The notes under the pieces were generated by a model. The model was not told the DNA's origin. It did not search any database and saw nothing but the letters and a program-made list of their open reading frames with translations. A DNA stretch of 64,000 nucleotides from Blastobasis lacticolella (lineage: Eukaryota; Arthropoda; Insecta; Lepidoptera; Blastobasidae): positions 8,506,501 to 8,570,500 of the forward strand of contig LR990053.1 in assembly GCA_905147135.1 (NCBI GenBank). The letters run 5' to 3'. Below, piece by piece: positions 33,420 to 45,639 of this stretch. The position numbers were made by a program, and so were the translations under genes. Positions within the stretch are counted from its first letter, which is position 1. Each line of letters starts with the position of its first letter.

Positions 33420-35562
33420 TTATAAGCGTTGGAATAGGTGACGTCCATGCGGGGTGCTGGGTCGGGTAACCTCCTTGTGTGCCCGGTTTGTTATGGGCCC
33501 CTTTCGGTTACGACGCGGGGGAAGAGCTGCATGATCGGGACGGTGTACCCTGGGCGCTTGGTTATTGACTTCCCATAATCCCAAAATAACAGCAGCCAGA
33601 TCCAAAAACCTTAAAGGCAGGTTCGTACGTGCCCTTAAGGATGCCGCAGCGACTATTGCGATGGCTGTGGAAATATTTAAAAAGCGTACCTCCAGCGATG
33701 AGATGAATTTGTTGCAGTTGGATAACTCTCAGCAACAGGAGGAGATCTCTCAACCACACAAGGAATTGAGCGATCTCAAAACCGAGGTATAGCATGAGCG
33801 AACGGCTCGCCAGGAAACCCCTGCTGCTTCTTCGCAGAATCCAGCCCAGAACGACGAACTGAGGCGCGACAGCATGGTCCAAGTTGGAGCTATGGTGAAT
33901 GCACGCCTTGAAAACTTGAAGGGACGCCTCCTACCGGAAAAGCGACTTCGGCCTCCACTGGTGGCGTATAAAGCGAGGGTCACAGTATCCGAATTCCCTG
34001 TGATAACAGAAGCAGTGCCTACAGAAGCCTCGGTTAATAAGGGTAAGCTAAAAAGAAAAAGAAAGGGAAAAATACTAGCAGCGATATTGCGATGCGGTCC
34101 GGCGCAGCAGTTCCACCAGCTGTTGCTGCGGAACCAGTACTACCCCCGGCATTATCGCAACAGGCTGTGAATTAAGGATGGACTACAGTAGCCAAACGGG
34201 GTGCAAATAATACAGCAAATGGTCAGCCTACTCAGACACGGCGGTCTCCAAATCTTCGTCCACCACATTCGTCAGCCATTGTGTTGGCTCTTCAACCTGG
34301 AGCCGAACAAAAAGGATCGACATACGCAGCAGTAGTTGGAGAGGCCAGACAGAAGATTAACCTGTCTGACTTCCAGATTAACGTCGTAGGTTACAACGCC
34401 GTAAAGGTTTAAGCAGACTGCTACTGGGGCAACCTTCATAGGCCGATTCCCTTGCCGAGAAACTAAGGCAGATACTGGACCCTTATATCATTTGGGTAAC
34501 CAGACCGACCAAGTCTGCAGAAATGCGCATTATGGGACTGGATGACTCAGTGTTATCGATGTCACCTTATAGAACACGTTTCTGGAAAGTGCACAGAGGC
34601 AGTCTATCGTAGCGCTCAATGCTACCGCTGCAGCCAGCCAGTCCATAAAGCGGCCGAATGCTCTGCAGCGCCACACTGTTCTGGATGCGCCGCGACAAAC
34701 AAGCCAGCAGAACATAGACTTGGCGATGTACTGTGCACCGCTACTTCTAATAATAAGTTTAGGCTTAACATCACGGTTAATACTAAAACTCAGCTGCCGG
34801 CCGCTCCGGTTACGAACTCAACTTACGCTCGTAACGAAACCAAGGAGAACCAAATCATGGAAATGTAATCAATGGCGCTTCTACATTTTCTACAGGGGAA
34901 CTTAAACCACTGTTCTGCTGCTCAGGACCTACTGTTTCAGAGCATAGTAGAGTGGGGAATCCATGTAGCGATCGTAGCGGAGCCATATCTGGTTCCGTTA
35001 AGAGGTGACTGAATAAGTGATCGCGACGGGCTGGTGACTATTGCCACTAATTGCGTCACTGGCTCCCAACCCTTTACCCTGGTAGACAGAGGCTGTGGTT
35101 TTGTGGCAGCCCAGTTGGGTGATATAACGGTTATTGGGATTTACTTCTCCCCTAACCGCAGCCTTGCATAGTTTGAGAGTTTTCTGATCCAGGTGGAGAA
35201 TTTCATCAGGCGAAGAGGCTCCAACACTGTACTTATTGCGGGAGATTTTAATGCAAAATCAGTGGCGTGGGGATCTTCAGTTACAGATGTTCGGGGCGAA
35301 GCCGTAGAGGAGTGGGCTTCATCATGTGGTATCTCACTGGTCAACCGAGGCGCAGTCCCTACGTGCGTGCGACGACAAGGTTCCTCGATTGTTGATATTA
35401 CTTTTGCGAGCCCTGCTTTAGCACGCCGAATCCAGGACTGGGTAGTCACGAAGGATGTTGTCAGACCATCGCTACATACGATCCCAAACTGGTCGCGTCA
35501 GTCGGGTTCTAGTTCTGATGGCCCTCGGTGGAACCTGAAGCGACTTGATAACGAATTATGAT
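33420..35562 (+). mobile_element. R1-like LINE, gag and endonuclease part, broken
   Basis: The plus strand holds remnants of a first ORF with a coiled-coil region (33565-33792, including QEEISQPHKELSDLKTEV), then three retroviral-type zinc knuckles at about 34542-34740 (CYRCHLIEHVSGKC, CYRCSQPVHKAAEC and a third beginning CSGCAATNKPAEH). An APE-type endonuclease at 35193-35561 follows (VLIAGDFNAKSVAWGSS, then VDITFASPALARRI). Gag with CCHC knuckles followed by this endonuclease is characteristic of the R1 clade. The reverse transcriptase is absent and the last endonuclease motif (SDH) is not found, so the copy is truncated and dead. Confidence 0.85.
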
Positions 35563-36010
35563 ACAGCAACAAATATTAGGAATTAAAAGACCAGTAGTTT
35601 CCTAAATGTAAACAAAACATATGTATTTATATTGCGATAGCTTGCTACGACGGTACATCAAGAACTATTGTATCTAATAGAATGTGTAAACATGTGAGCA
35701 AAAATATGACCAATGAATCGACAAATACGTATACATAAAATACATTAAATGGGCGCTTTTAATGTAAGACGAATTCAAAAAGACTGCCAGCGATTTTCTT
35801 TTTGTAAGTAGATAGGTTACTAGAGAGGATGTCTATGTCATTAAAATACTTGTTCTGATCACTTATTTTACATCTAAAAAATATGTTTTCAACATAATTT
35901 GTGTTAAAATAATGTATATGAAAAGTAGGACTAGAACGTAAAGGTTACATTTAAAATTTACCTTTTCTTGAAGATGGGCCGAGTCAATATTACATATTAT
36001 TTTAAATAAA
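35563..36010. other. no gene seen
   Basis: AT-rich non-coding sequence without recognised features; probably 3' UTR or flank of the next LINE. Confidence 0.5.
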
Positions 36011-37140
36011 AACATTTCATTCGAGTATATCTATTCTTCTACCCCATAATGATGCGATGTAGTGTCTTTTTGCAAACTGAGTATTATCCTGGAAAAAGTC
36101 GCCAGTACGATAATGAAAGGATTTTAAGAATTTATTCTGAAGCTTCTCTATTCTACTAACATGTACATCACACTGTGGACTCCAGACGACGCTTGCAAAC
36201 TCCAAGTGACTGCGAACGAATAAGTTAAAAAGATTCTTTAAGGTTTTAGCACGCTTATTCAAAATTCAAAATTTATTTATTGATTAGGACATTAAATATC
36301 TCTTTCAATCGTCAAAATGGAAGGGGGCTGAAAAGTAGGAAAAAAACACACAGTGACACGCTGACCGCCCTATGGCCGTAGATAAACGTATCCCACGCCA
36401 ACCACGACCGAACCGTGCTCGACAATGCCAGGCAGAGCCAGAGCAGAGCCGAACTGAAAAGGTTAGATATCACATTGATGAAACCAAGTTATCTGAACGT
36501 CTTTTCGATGATGCAGTCTATATGGAGATGGTTATGCAATTTAGAATATAGGGTTACTCTATTACACGTTTATAGCCTTAGGTATTACAAATGTTGTGGC
36601 AATGTTTCATAGTGTTATGTTTTCGCGAAAAAGTAATGGTATAGCTTTTTTCTGTATTAAGCATTTACTATTTTTAAAACTATAGATCACGAAAGTAAGT
36701 CCGCCTGCAGTGCATCACAGTCACTTAAACATGTTATTATTTTATAAATTTTAGTATCATTAGCATAAAGCAAATGTAATGAGTGTTTGAATGTAGTATT
36801 GATATCATTTACATACAGTAAGAAGAGGAAAGGTCCAAGATGCGAACCCTGAGGAACCTCGGATGGCACAGGTAAGAACTCTGACGTGAAGTTTTTCAGA
36901 GCAACTGCTTGGCTACGATTACTGATATATGACTCAAGCTACCTTTTGAGAAGTCGGTATACACAACATCCACTTGGTACCCAGCGTTCATTGCTTCAAC
37001 GATAAACTCTATATAAAGAAGCAGAAAGCGTGTTGTTGTTGCGACATATGCCTGGAATAAATATTATTAAGTTCTTTCGTTACGATATTTTCGAATAATT
37101 TGCCAAACATACAAAGATTCAATGTGAGCCTGTAATTTTA
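36011..37140 (-). mobile_element. CR1/Jockey-like LINE split by a nested insertion
   Basis: The minus strand encodes RT palm sequence at 36687-36900 (SEVPQGSHLGPFLFLLYVND, then LLYANDTKIY, where the catalytic YADD has become YAND). A C-terminal part is at 36017-36262 (LFVRSHLEFASVVWSPQCDV, SLWGRRIDILE). Between about 36262 and 36640 lies a different repeat that starts with a CAAAATTCAAAATTTATTTA tail, so a second element landed inside the first. Confidence 0.75.
36262..36480 (-). repeat. nested retroposon 3' end
   Basis: A tail-like CAAAATTCAAAATTTATTTA is followed by GATTAGGACATTAAATATCTC. A similar arrangement occurs at 39064-39125 (TGAAAATGAAAA tail, then GAATTAGGATTACGTAAATA). It interrupts the LINE at 36011-37140. 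Confidence 0.5.
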
Positions 37141-37840
37141 TTACTGCCTCCTTGTGTATTGGGAATAGTGTATTTAATTTTAACAACTTAAATTCCAAAG
37201 TAACTTAATTAAATACCTATTTAAGTAAGATCTATTTTATACTGCAGCCACAAGTGCTACGCTACGAGTCCATTGGTAACTTCAGTGAATAAAGATTTTC
37301 TAATATTCTCGAAAGTTCTTACAAGTTTTACAGCTGGCCCATATTTTCTGTAATTAACAGAAAAACGTAAAGATGAGCGTAACAGAGCCATTACATCTCA
37401 TGAAAGCTGAGTTATTGGTGGTTAAAATTTGGAATTAGATAATGTAATAATAACTATAAAGCGTCCTCAAAATTAATCATCACATAACAAATAAAATACT
37501 ATTTACTTATAATATATTTAATTAAAAATACTATATATTTTTAAATTAATTCCCTATGTACTATATTTTTATGGCTACTGAACCCAAAAATACTATATTT
37601 AGTCTTAAAAAAGTTGGCAACTCTAATTGGGATAGCAATATATCCCGAAATTTAAAGTGGTTCCTTCGGGAACGGGTCTAGAACGTTATAACCAAATTGT
37701 ATGCGGACCAAGTCGCGGGAAATGCTAGTATTCGAATAATTTCATTACATGGCTCATAATTTTGAAACCTTGATAGATTTTGCACTTGTACGCACTGCCC
37801 TATTCTTTATAGATTGGCGTTACAATATTTACGCGCCATG
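37141..37840. other. no gene seen
   Basis: AT-rich, non-coding in all frames. No repeat boundary is evident. Confidence 0.5.
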
Positions 37841-37842
37841 CG

Positions 37843-38290
37843 TCAGGCATACGGCCCGTAGTTACGATCCAGTTTAATAGCTCGGTGACCAAGACTATGC
37901 CGCCCCGGGATTCTATTGTTTTTTAGGTTTCTATGGGTGTTCTGCCATGGCCAATGGCTTTTCCGTTCTATATACATAAGTGCCAGAGAGATCTCCACCT
38001 CGTCAGGGTTAATTGGGCTTAACAAGCTCACTGATTCGCTGGCCGTAGCCGAAACCACCATGCACCCGCCCGAAGTCCTCGCTCATTTTTCCCACGTAGC
38101 CGTTTAGGTTCGCACATACTACAATATGTTCGAAGGGTGGTATTAGGCCAGACGGCAGTCTTTTCGGTATCGTTACAGCCGGACGTATTAGTGGTAGGTA
38201 AGTGTAGGCGCTGATGAGGTTCATTGTTGTCCCCTCAATTTGCTCCTTGATTGCCATGAGTCGATCACTCACTCTGTTAACCTCAAAAAT
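37843..38290 (-). mobile_element. LINE endonuclease fragment (RTE-like)
   Basis: The minus strand reads SDRLMAIKEQIEGTTMNLIS, then HIVVCANLNGYVGKMSEDFG and RVHGGFGYGQRISELV. This matches the endonuclease of a widespread lepidopteran LINE type in which the catalytic GDFN is written GADLNGHVG; here Gly is Cys and His is Tyr, so the copy is mutated. It ends at an AATAAAGATTGATTGATT tail of another element at about 38318-38335. Confidence 0.65.
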
Positions 38291-38566
38291 TGTTCAAAAT
38301 GCCTTTTGCTTTAAAATAAAGATTGATTGATTATTGCCCACCACAATAGCAATCCCATTCCACCTTTCTGCTACCGGTATGCAAAAACTTATACCCTGCC
38401 CAATTTCTCTAGACTTGTTGCCCTGCCACTTCGTCTCTTGCTTGAATTTTGAATTGGCTCACTTCTTTAACCAAAACTATGCTCATATTTGTCTATCCCG
38501 CGGAATTTTGTTATCACTCTATATAGAAACATTCGGGAAGAATGTAGATTAAAACATTGCTTCTAC

Positions 38567-38930
38567 TCAGGTATCCAGGCGGAACATGCCGTAACTGAAA
38601 AGAAAAACATTTTAATTATACTAAATAAGATTACTTCGTCTAAAATTAATTAACCACAAGTACGTAGTACCGCAACTAAAAAAAGAACTTGCATTTTTAT
38701 AAACATGACTTGATATATTAAATAAATTAAAAGATATCATATTAGGCAGTTATTTTTCGCGCCCATGAATTTATCACACCCAGTCTTCCTCAAGTCGATA
38801 TTGCCCAAACGCAACTGTGCTCCAGAGCAGGTATTCCAGGTAATCTGCAACTGTGACAAGCACTGCCTGCCCACCAGGTGGTTGTAGGTGACGGAAGCGT
38901 GAAAAAGCTCCCAAGCGCGGTTGTGGTTGC
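38567..38930 (-). pseudogene. lipase copy E, truncated pseudogene
   Basis: An exon 6 relic (38567-38594) reads YGMFRLDT and then TGA, seven codons earlier than in D. The exon 5 relic (38780 to about 38930) reads NHNRAWELFHASVTYNHLVG and ends in LRKTG with a GTGTGA donor. Upstream of Asn-His the homology stops abruptly, so exons 1-4, the nucleophile serine and the catalytic aspartate are all missing. It resembles D more than A-C. The Cys before the catalytic His is Ser. It is the outermost member of the array. Confidence 0.9.
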
Positions 38931-39040
38931 TCAAGGATCTGCAGCCTAGCTTCAATCAACTGCGGGTCAAATATTTTCTTCTTTGACGTTTTTCCATCGA
39001 AATCAAAGCCGTCAGTTGATATTTGGTTAATCCATCCCTG
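38931..39040 (-). other. unidentified coding-like segment fused to lipase pseudogene E
   Basis: The minus strand stays open and reads GWINQISTDGFDFDGKTSKK, followed by KIFDPQLIEARLQILE, preceded by an acceptor-like CTACCTCAG near 39035. It runs into the lipase exon 5 relic in a different frame. The residue composition looks protein-like, but I recognise no family. It may come from a transposon or be a captured exon. Confidence 0.3.
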
Positions 39041-39059
39041 AGGTAGCAGCAGTACATGG

Positions 39060-39480
39060 AGCAATGAAAATGAAAATGAAAAAAGTATTTATTGAATTAG
39101 GATTACGTAAATAATCTCTTTTCAAAAGTCAAAAGTCTAACGAAAACCAAAGGAAAAGTAAAGCGAGCTCATCCAGGTAGAGCGCGACGCATGCAGACCA
39201 ATCAGCGCGCACGAGGGCTTACTCCGGCAAGACACCAGGCACCTATACACATAACCGTCTCGGTGAATCATGTGCGGCGCGTGCTCGGCCCCAGCCAGCC
39301 CGCTGGCGTTCACACCCGCACGCACCAGCCGGCCTAACCGCGCCGCCCCCTGAGCTCGGAACAAAAAATAAAAAGGATGTCATCTGTCTGTCAGTATGCC
39401 GGATAGAAAAATGCCCATCTGTGGGAGAAAGAAACGGCAAGAAACCTACAGGTACATTTAAATATGGTTTACATTGCATT
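39060..39480 (-). repeat. retroposon 3' end, GC-rich
   Basis: It begins with a (TGAAAA)n tail at 39064-39085, then GAATTAGGATTACGTAAATAATC, and continues as a GC-rich segment (GCGCACGAGGGCTTACTCCG near 39206). The orientation is inferred from the tail. No protein motif is evident in the GC-rich part. Confidence 0.45.
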
Positions 39481-39782
39481 GATACATTTGTTAATTTTAT
39501 TTGAGTGAGAATGTCTTGTCCTGTCTTGATTGGAATATGATGTGGACCCCTACAAATCGGTCAAAGTAACTAAGAATAAAAAATAAAAAAAAACAAAAAT
39601 GGTACAGCAAAAGCAGGCCAGTCCCGTTTACGAGCATGACGCAGGGCCAGCCCACGCCACCACCAGGCTGACTTTTAAGTGAGCATGCACTGCCAATGCC
39701 GTACATATTTAAAATATATTTGTTATTCAATGACTACTCCACATCAAATCATCCATCCAAATCACCCAATTTACAAAATTGT

Positions 39783-40960
39783 AAATTAATCAATAACTTC
39801 CTATTTCGTCATTACACCATACAATTTTGTCATTAATATATTCATCAATTATATAATAGGCTTTTTTCATTGAAGTTGTTTTCACCTTTTCTTTAAATTG
39901 TGATTCAGGTAAATTAATAATACATTCAGGAATATGATTATAAAATCTTATACAGTTACCCATGAAAGATGAATTTACTTTACTAAGTCTGAACACCGGT
40001 GTTACCAGTTCATTCTTGTTTCTTAAATTTACATTACGATCATCAGTATTTTTAGCAAATCTGGTAATATGCTTTCTGACATATATTTGATACATAAGAG
40101 TATCAAATATATATTGACTTGAGAAGGTTAACTTATCAATTTCTTTAAACAATTCTTTGAGCGAATCACGTCGACATAATCCATGTATTGCTCTTACAGC
40201 TCGTTTTTGTAGTTTGAATATGATGTCACTATCGCCCCATAGTATGATACCGTACGACGTAATACTATTAAAATAAGTATAATAAACTAATCTAGCTGTA
40301 TTCACATCCGTTAGCTTCTTTATTCGCCACACGGCATATGCAGCCGAACGTAACCTACTAGCCAACGATTCAATATGTAAGCCCCATTGAATTTTTGAAT
40401 CTATATTAACGCCGAAGAAAGTAGTTTTCTCTACCAATTCAAGTTGCGTTTTATCTAATATAATATTACATTGATTACTTTGTTCATTAGGGAGGCAACA
40501 ATGAACGTATTTTGTTTTTTTAGAGTTTAAGACAAAGTTATTATTTGTAGAGCACACTTGATCTATATTATCAAAACTATAAAACTATAACTATTCTGCA
40601 CAAGGTCATTTATAGACAAGAAAGAGAAACGGATATAGTATATATAGATCCTTGTGGCACTCGAATGCGAACCCCCCCCCCCCCCCGCGCCTCGCAGATA
40701 ACTCGCCATATTAACATTTACTCATGTCAAGACGCGTGAAACGCGTAAAACCGTAATGACAAATCGCAAAAAACACCTATTGCATTATGATGTTCTTCCC
40801 ATGCGCCCGAAAATTTGCTAAATAAGGCTACTACCAGCTTCGGTAGTATTGCGGCCTTTTGTGAAGCCATATTGTTGTTCATAAAATAATGTATTACCAT
40901 TAAAGTGTTCAATCATTTGACATAAAATAATTTTTTCAAAGATTGTACTGAAAACGGGCA
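39783..40960 (-). mobile_element. Jockey-like LINE, 3' half with long open frame
   Basis: The frame 39790-40557 encodes the last 255 residues of a reverse transcriptase: FFGVNIDSKIQWGLHIESLA, YYTYFNSITSYGIILWGDSD and a C-terminal IRFYNHIPECIINLPESQFK segment ending in a natural stop. Further upstream are RVPQGSIYTIS (near 40660) and AIGVFCDLS (near 40770), the RT motif A region. A run of about 15 C at 40673-40687 and frameshifts break the upstream part. The long undisturbed C-terminal frame suggests a fairly young insertion. Confidence 0.85.
40673..40687. repeat. poly(C) run within LINE
   Basis: About 15 consecutive C residues inside the LINE coding region, replacing or shifting codons upstream of the VPQGS motif. 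Its exact length may be affected by sequencing. Confidence 0.8.
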
Positions 40961-40999
40961 GGATGGACGCAACTCTAAAATTATTCAAACTATTTTTAC

Positions 41000-41260
41000 A
41001 ACCTGATTTGAATAATGTGCAGATCTGAAATGCTGATTTGAATAATCTGAAATGCAGGATCTGACTTGTGCTTGATATAACTTAAGCAACTGCTCTGAAG
41101 TGAAGCACCGCCTAACCTTCGAAAGGACACCAAGTTTTTTTGCTGCAGTCTTTGCCTTGGATTCGATGTACCGAAGTTGAGATTTGTAGGTAGACAGCTC
41201 AACACAAAGAAGATGTAGGTGGGTGGTTAAATACGTTGCCTGGAAATAGTTCCTGATCAT
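41000..41260 (-). mobile_element. LINE fragment, RT C-terminal
   Basis: The minus strand reads YIESKAKTAAKKLGVLSKVR and then RCFTSEQLLKLYQAQVRSCI, typical of the thumb/C-terminal part of a non-LTR reverse transcriptase. It differs from the neighbouring Jockey-like element, so it is a separate fragment. Confidence 0.6.
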
Positions 41261-41269
41261 TATAATCTA

Positions 41270-41840
41270 GACTAGAATTTGAATGAGAATCAAGGTCAGA
41301 GTAATTAGGCTGTTCCTAGACATGCATACTACATCTTTGGACGCATCGTCACTTATCATCAAGTGAGATGACGGTTAAATGCATGGTCTAATATATAAAA
41401 AACCTACCAACATTTGCGTTCTTAAATTGCTATAAATCTTTTTATCGGTGTTTATTTTAGGAAAATTCAATAGCTGATAACAATTGACTTAATGTTGATA
41501 CTATCTTTGTCTTATCAGTACACAATAATCGTCGTGGTTTTTAAATGTTGCTCTGTCATGTGTTTTTATTAAGTGTTTAATTTAGTTGACTTTGATCGTC
41601 ATGTTTAATTCTAGTCGTTTGGAAATCTGGGCTCTGGGCTACTTAGAAACTTTTCTTTTGGGTCATATCATACATACAGCATCGCAACTTCGTATTTGCA
41701 TTACTTTGACTATGAAATTTAGCACTGTTTAACGTGGGCGTTTGTGTGACCTTCGAGACATTTATCACTTTGGCAGACTTGATAGTAAATCGAATGTACG
41801 ATAGTCCTCTCGTGTAGGTGTGCCTGGACATGAAAGAAAA
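41270..41840. other. no gene seen
   Basis: Non-coding AT-rich sequence. Confidence 0.4.
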
Positions 41841-41879
41841 AACACAACGAATTATGTCTGCAACATTTCATCTGCCGAT

Positions 41880-42430
41880 ATGGTAGCCCTAATGGTGATT
41901 TTAATGCCCAACATGTCGGATGGTTCTGTTCATTAAGGACTGAACTGCCCATGCGGGTAGATCTTTCATCTATTAGGTGGTTTCTTCGCCTACGCGAGTA
42001 CAGTATGAGATAGAGATATTTTGTTGATCCCACATCTGGACACCAAGCTATGAGGCCCCCTTTGACGCCCCGCTTCGCTCTTTAGACAATTGCCTGATTC
42101 GAATCGTGGTGTCTTTTACGAGTCGATTGCAGTTCACTTTCACGTACTGCTATCGTGTTTGGTGTTTCAATTCAGCAGACTGAGATGCGATAAGATTTTT
42201 TTGGGCAAGACAGCTTCTATCGCTGATGTATGGAACTGCATGTCCCTTCTCTGCGTTGCCGGTTGGTGGCGGCTCTCGGCCATGGTTTGTTTTCCTGGTT
42301 TTGGCGTGCTTCTTCACGCTAACTACGCAAAATGCGGAAAAAATTCTAAACCTGAAGCAGAACGGGGGCTACTAAGGAAACACCATCACACCACATACTC
42401 ATTCCTCAAGCAGCCGTCCGTGCAATGATC
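41880..42430 (+). mobile_element. possible LINE endonuclease remnant
   Basis: The plus strand contains GDFNAQHVGWF at 41894-41926, the metal-binding motif of APE-type LINE endonucleases, followed by a partly open but unrecognised stretch to 42430. The single motif makes this a modest call. Confidence 0.4.
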
Positions 42431-42710
42431 AAAGTCAATTCCGGCATAATATGTCGAGTATGAAAGTGCGGTCAGGTACTAATTCTCCTTAAAATATAGA
42501 CTAGAGATATTTACAGTAGGCGGCACAATGTTCTTTTTTTTTTAATTTCTGGGTACCATTGAAGTATAGACATATGGAGTTTATTTACATATGGATACCA
42601 ATTGCTATAATTACGATAAGTAACTACTTTTTGTCGTCATTTCAGCACAATTAGAAAATATCAGTATCTATGTTCTGAAGTACCTATTGTAGGATCTTCC
42701 TGTGCATTAT

Positions 42711-43162
42711 GTAATACTTACGGTTATGAGGACTCCTGTTTAAACGTTGTTTTCAACACGTTGACACTTTTATTCTTAATTTTTCCACCTTTTTTAGTTT
42801 ATTATGGGCATCTTTGGATCTGGCCCTTCAGGCTCTGATTGTCAATCATTATTTCCTGGAAATATGTTAATTCTGTATTTGATGTAACTTCGTTTTTACT
42901 AATGTGTTTAATTTAAATTGAATATAATAGTATATAGGGTTTTGCCTTGACTTGTGTTAGTACTTACGGTTATTAGGACTTTTAGACACATTTTTGTGTA
43001 GCATGTTGATGATTTTTATTTTCAATTTGTTATATTTATTAGTTTTTATGGGTATCTTTGGATTTGGCCCTTCAGGCTCTGATTGCCCATCATTCCTCCC
43101 TGGAAAATTAAGTTTATTCTGTATATCAGACTATGTTGATTACTACGTTCTACTAATGTTTT
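42711..43162. repeat. imperfect tandem duplication, about 200 bp x 2
   Basis: Units at about 42711-42910 and 42957-43162 share ACTTACGGTTAT, TGGGCATCTTTGGAT or its variant, GGCCCTTCAGGCTCTGATTG and TTCTGTAT in the same order. They differ by small indels and many substitutions, so the duplication is old. No coding potential is seen. Confidence 0.8.
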
Positions 43163-44500
43163 GATTCTAATCGATTTTGGGGAATGTCCTTTTGATATAT
43201 AGACACCCAAATGATAAAAGTAATATGGTTTCCGAATGAAAAGCAGGGGGCAATGGCGTGTGTCTGGATTCTTACCTTCGTAACTTCTTGTTTTTTAAAT
43301 ATTATGGATCCGGACGGGCCCCAATGCCTCAGAAGGTTTTTTCCTTCAGTTGGGTTTGATTTATATATAGTTTCCAATACAAATTATACACATAAACCCG
43401 CATTTTTATTTGGAGCATTTTAATAGTCAAAGGAGATTTTTATTTTTTTGTGCCTCTCTTATTCTAGATAACTGCTGGATCCAATTCCTCATCAGGTCGG
43501 CATGAATTATATTCTTGGCCGTCGAACACCAGACCGTCCGAAAATTAATATGGACCATTTCGGGAACTGGCTGGTTCACTATGACTACTGGCTAACAAGA
43601 CATTATCTTCTTTTGTGCCAAAGGTTCTAGAAGGTGTTTAAACGAGGACCTGAGCCTTCAATAGAGAATGCAGAGAGGGATTTCGTCAGAGTTTTCCCAG
43701 CCTTCGGCCATGGAGGTGAATAGATTGTAACGTGATGTTACTATGAGAAATTAAATTGTGGAAATTATTATGTGTGCAGTATAAATCTAAAGTATATGCT
43801 ACGATGCATCAAATTCTTTCTCCGAAGACCCAGTTCTAAGAATATGCACCTAGTCGCATGAACCTACTCCTATAAAAATCCCAAGCTGACGTAGTCGCTT
43901 AACCAGTTCGCAAACCGGTACTTTCGTTCTGCGTTGAAAAGTGAAATAAGTGTTCCCGCCCGGACAGAAGGTTATGTGGACAAACTCTTTTTTTTATAAC
44001 TGTTGTGCTTTTGTAGACTATTTTTGATAAAATTCTTTGTTGTAGATAGTTTACAGATGGACTGAATACTAAACCCACTACCCTGATTCTTTTGTTTTCT
44101 TTGTTCAAGGGGTCGGCTACCGACCTCCAATTAGTCTCTCATAAAAATAAGCTTGCTACTGACCTATAACAGAGCATTCCTTATTTTACAACTGAACCTG
44201 ACCCACTGCTAGCAGTCCGTTACGTTACACTATCCATACTACAAAGGTAGTATTGTTAGCCATTTATGCTGACCTCGTTCTGTTACCATATTTTTTTTGC
44301 AGGTTGTTTGCAGGAGACACTAACACTTTTGCAACACTCTCGCGTGTAAAGCTGTAGTTTTCGTACAGGTTTTTTATTCATTTGTTTACTTGTATCATAA
44401 TGTTGTATCATAATATTATCAGGATTTTATGGTGTGCTTATTGTTCTTGTTTCTTCATAATAGTTTTTTGAAATTCGATTGTATAAAGATCAAGTTCAGT
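43163..44500. other. no gene seen
   Basis: No recognised gene or repeat. Short open frames (43211-43423, 43899-44108) carry no motif. Confidence 0.4.
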
Positions 44501-44538
44501 TACGTGCTCTCGAAATCAAACAAACAATTTTACTAATT

Positions 44539-44561
44539 ACATATATATATATATATATATA
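44539..44561. repeat. (TA)n microsatellite
   Basis: About eleven TA units. Confidence 0.9.
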
Positions 44562-44991
44562 TTTAAGCCCGTATTTCACAGGGTTAGGTTAGATATATCG
44601 ATAATCTGTACCACAAGCTACAGTCCTTTCGCATCTCTTTAGCCTCTTCCTCATTGATGCAGCTTCTCATAACCTCTGGCTGAGGAACTTGTGGGTACTT
44701 GTGACCTGGTCTTTTTTAGTGTAATATACAAGCAGTATAGAATAATACCTATACTTATCGAAATTACCCTTTCCTAGTCTCAAGGTAGAAGGCGCCCTAG
44801 AAAGGCGCATTCCTAGGGCACCTTCTGCCAACTCTTCCAATCGCACCATATGTACCTTTCGTAAGCCATATTTTTCATCGATCGTCTCCACATGTCTAAA
44901 CCACTTAAATAGATAGGTACATTATGATAAAATAAAGTAATGCTATGTATTTTCTGGAATGTATTATTAACACATAAACATTACAACATTA

Positions 44992-45085
44992 AATATCAGT
45001 TATCTAACACCCATAGCACAAGCTTTGCTTAGTTTGGGGCTAGATGGCGCTGTGTGAATTTGTCCACGAATAATAATAATTATTA
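44992..45085 (+). mobile_element. tRNA-derived SINE, 5'-truncated
   Basis: The 3' part of the SINE found complete at 25218-25487: CCCATAGCACAAGCTTTGCT, GGCGCTGTGTGAATTTGTCC and a (TAA)n tail. The tRNA-like head is missing. Confidence 0.85.
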
Positions 45086-45639
45086 TTAATATTACTTGCT
45101 GAATTATTTTTTTATCAGACATTCAAGTGGGGGGCGCAAATTTTACAAACACTTTAAATACATCGCTTTTATCTAAATATCTAAAGTGATTAATGGCGTA
45201 GAGGAAGCAAAAATAAGTACAAGGTAATTGAATTACCTTTTACTATCTTTTCGATATTATAATTACCTTTTACTATTGCTTGTGCTATTTCGAACGGAGC
45301 TGTTCAAAGGGCAAATTTTGGCAGGCAGATTCTACTTCAGCTTTTCAAAAACTTATAAAAAACATGATGCAAAAATAATACATGTGTGGTCGAACTGGAC
45401 CATAAGGTACTTTTGGTTTAAAAAAAAATTTTTTTTAGACGTTATAATACTTAGATAGTTTACGGTCAAACCCGATACAGGCAAAGTATTCCGTATCTCA
45501 GCAGTGTAGACTAAGACATAAGAGGAGGAACACAAAATGTTGAGTGATTTTAAAGAAATGCCGCCATGTGGAGATAAAAGGGTCGTTCCAATGGGTAATC
45601 CAGGGAAACAACTTTGAGTGTCAGGTCAAGTTGTTTATG

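Noticed and set aside
39790..40557. The 255-aa frame as a host gene
   Set aside because: Its motifs and ending are those of a Jockey-type reverse transcriptase C-terminus.
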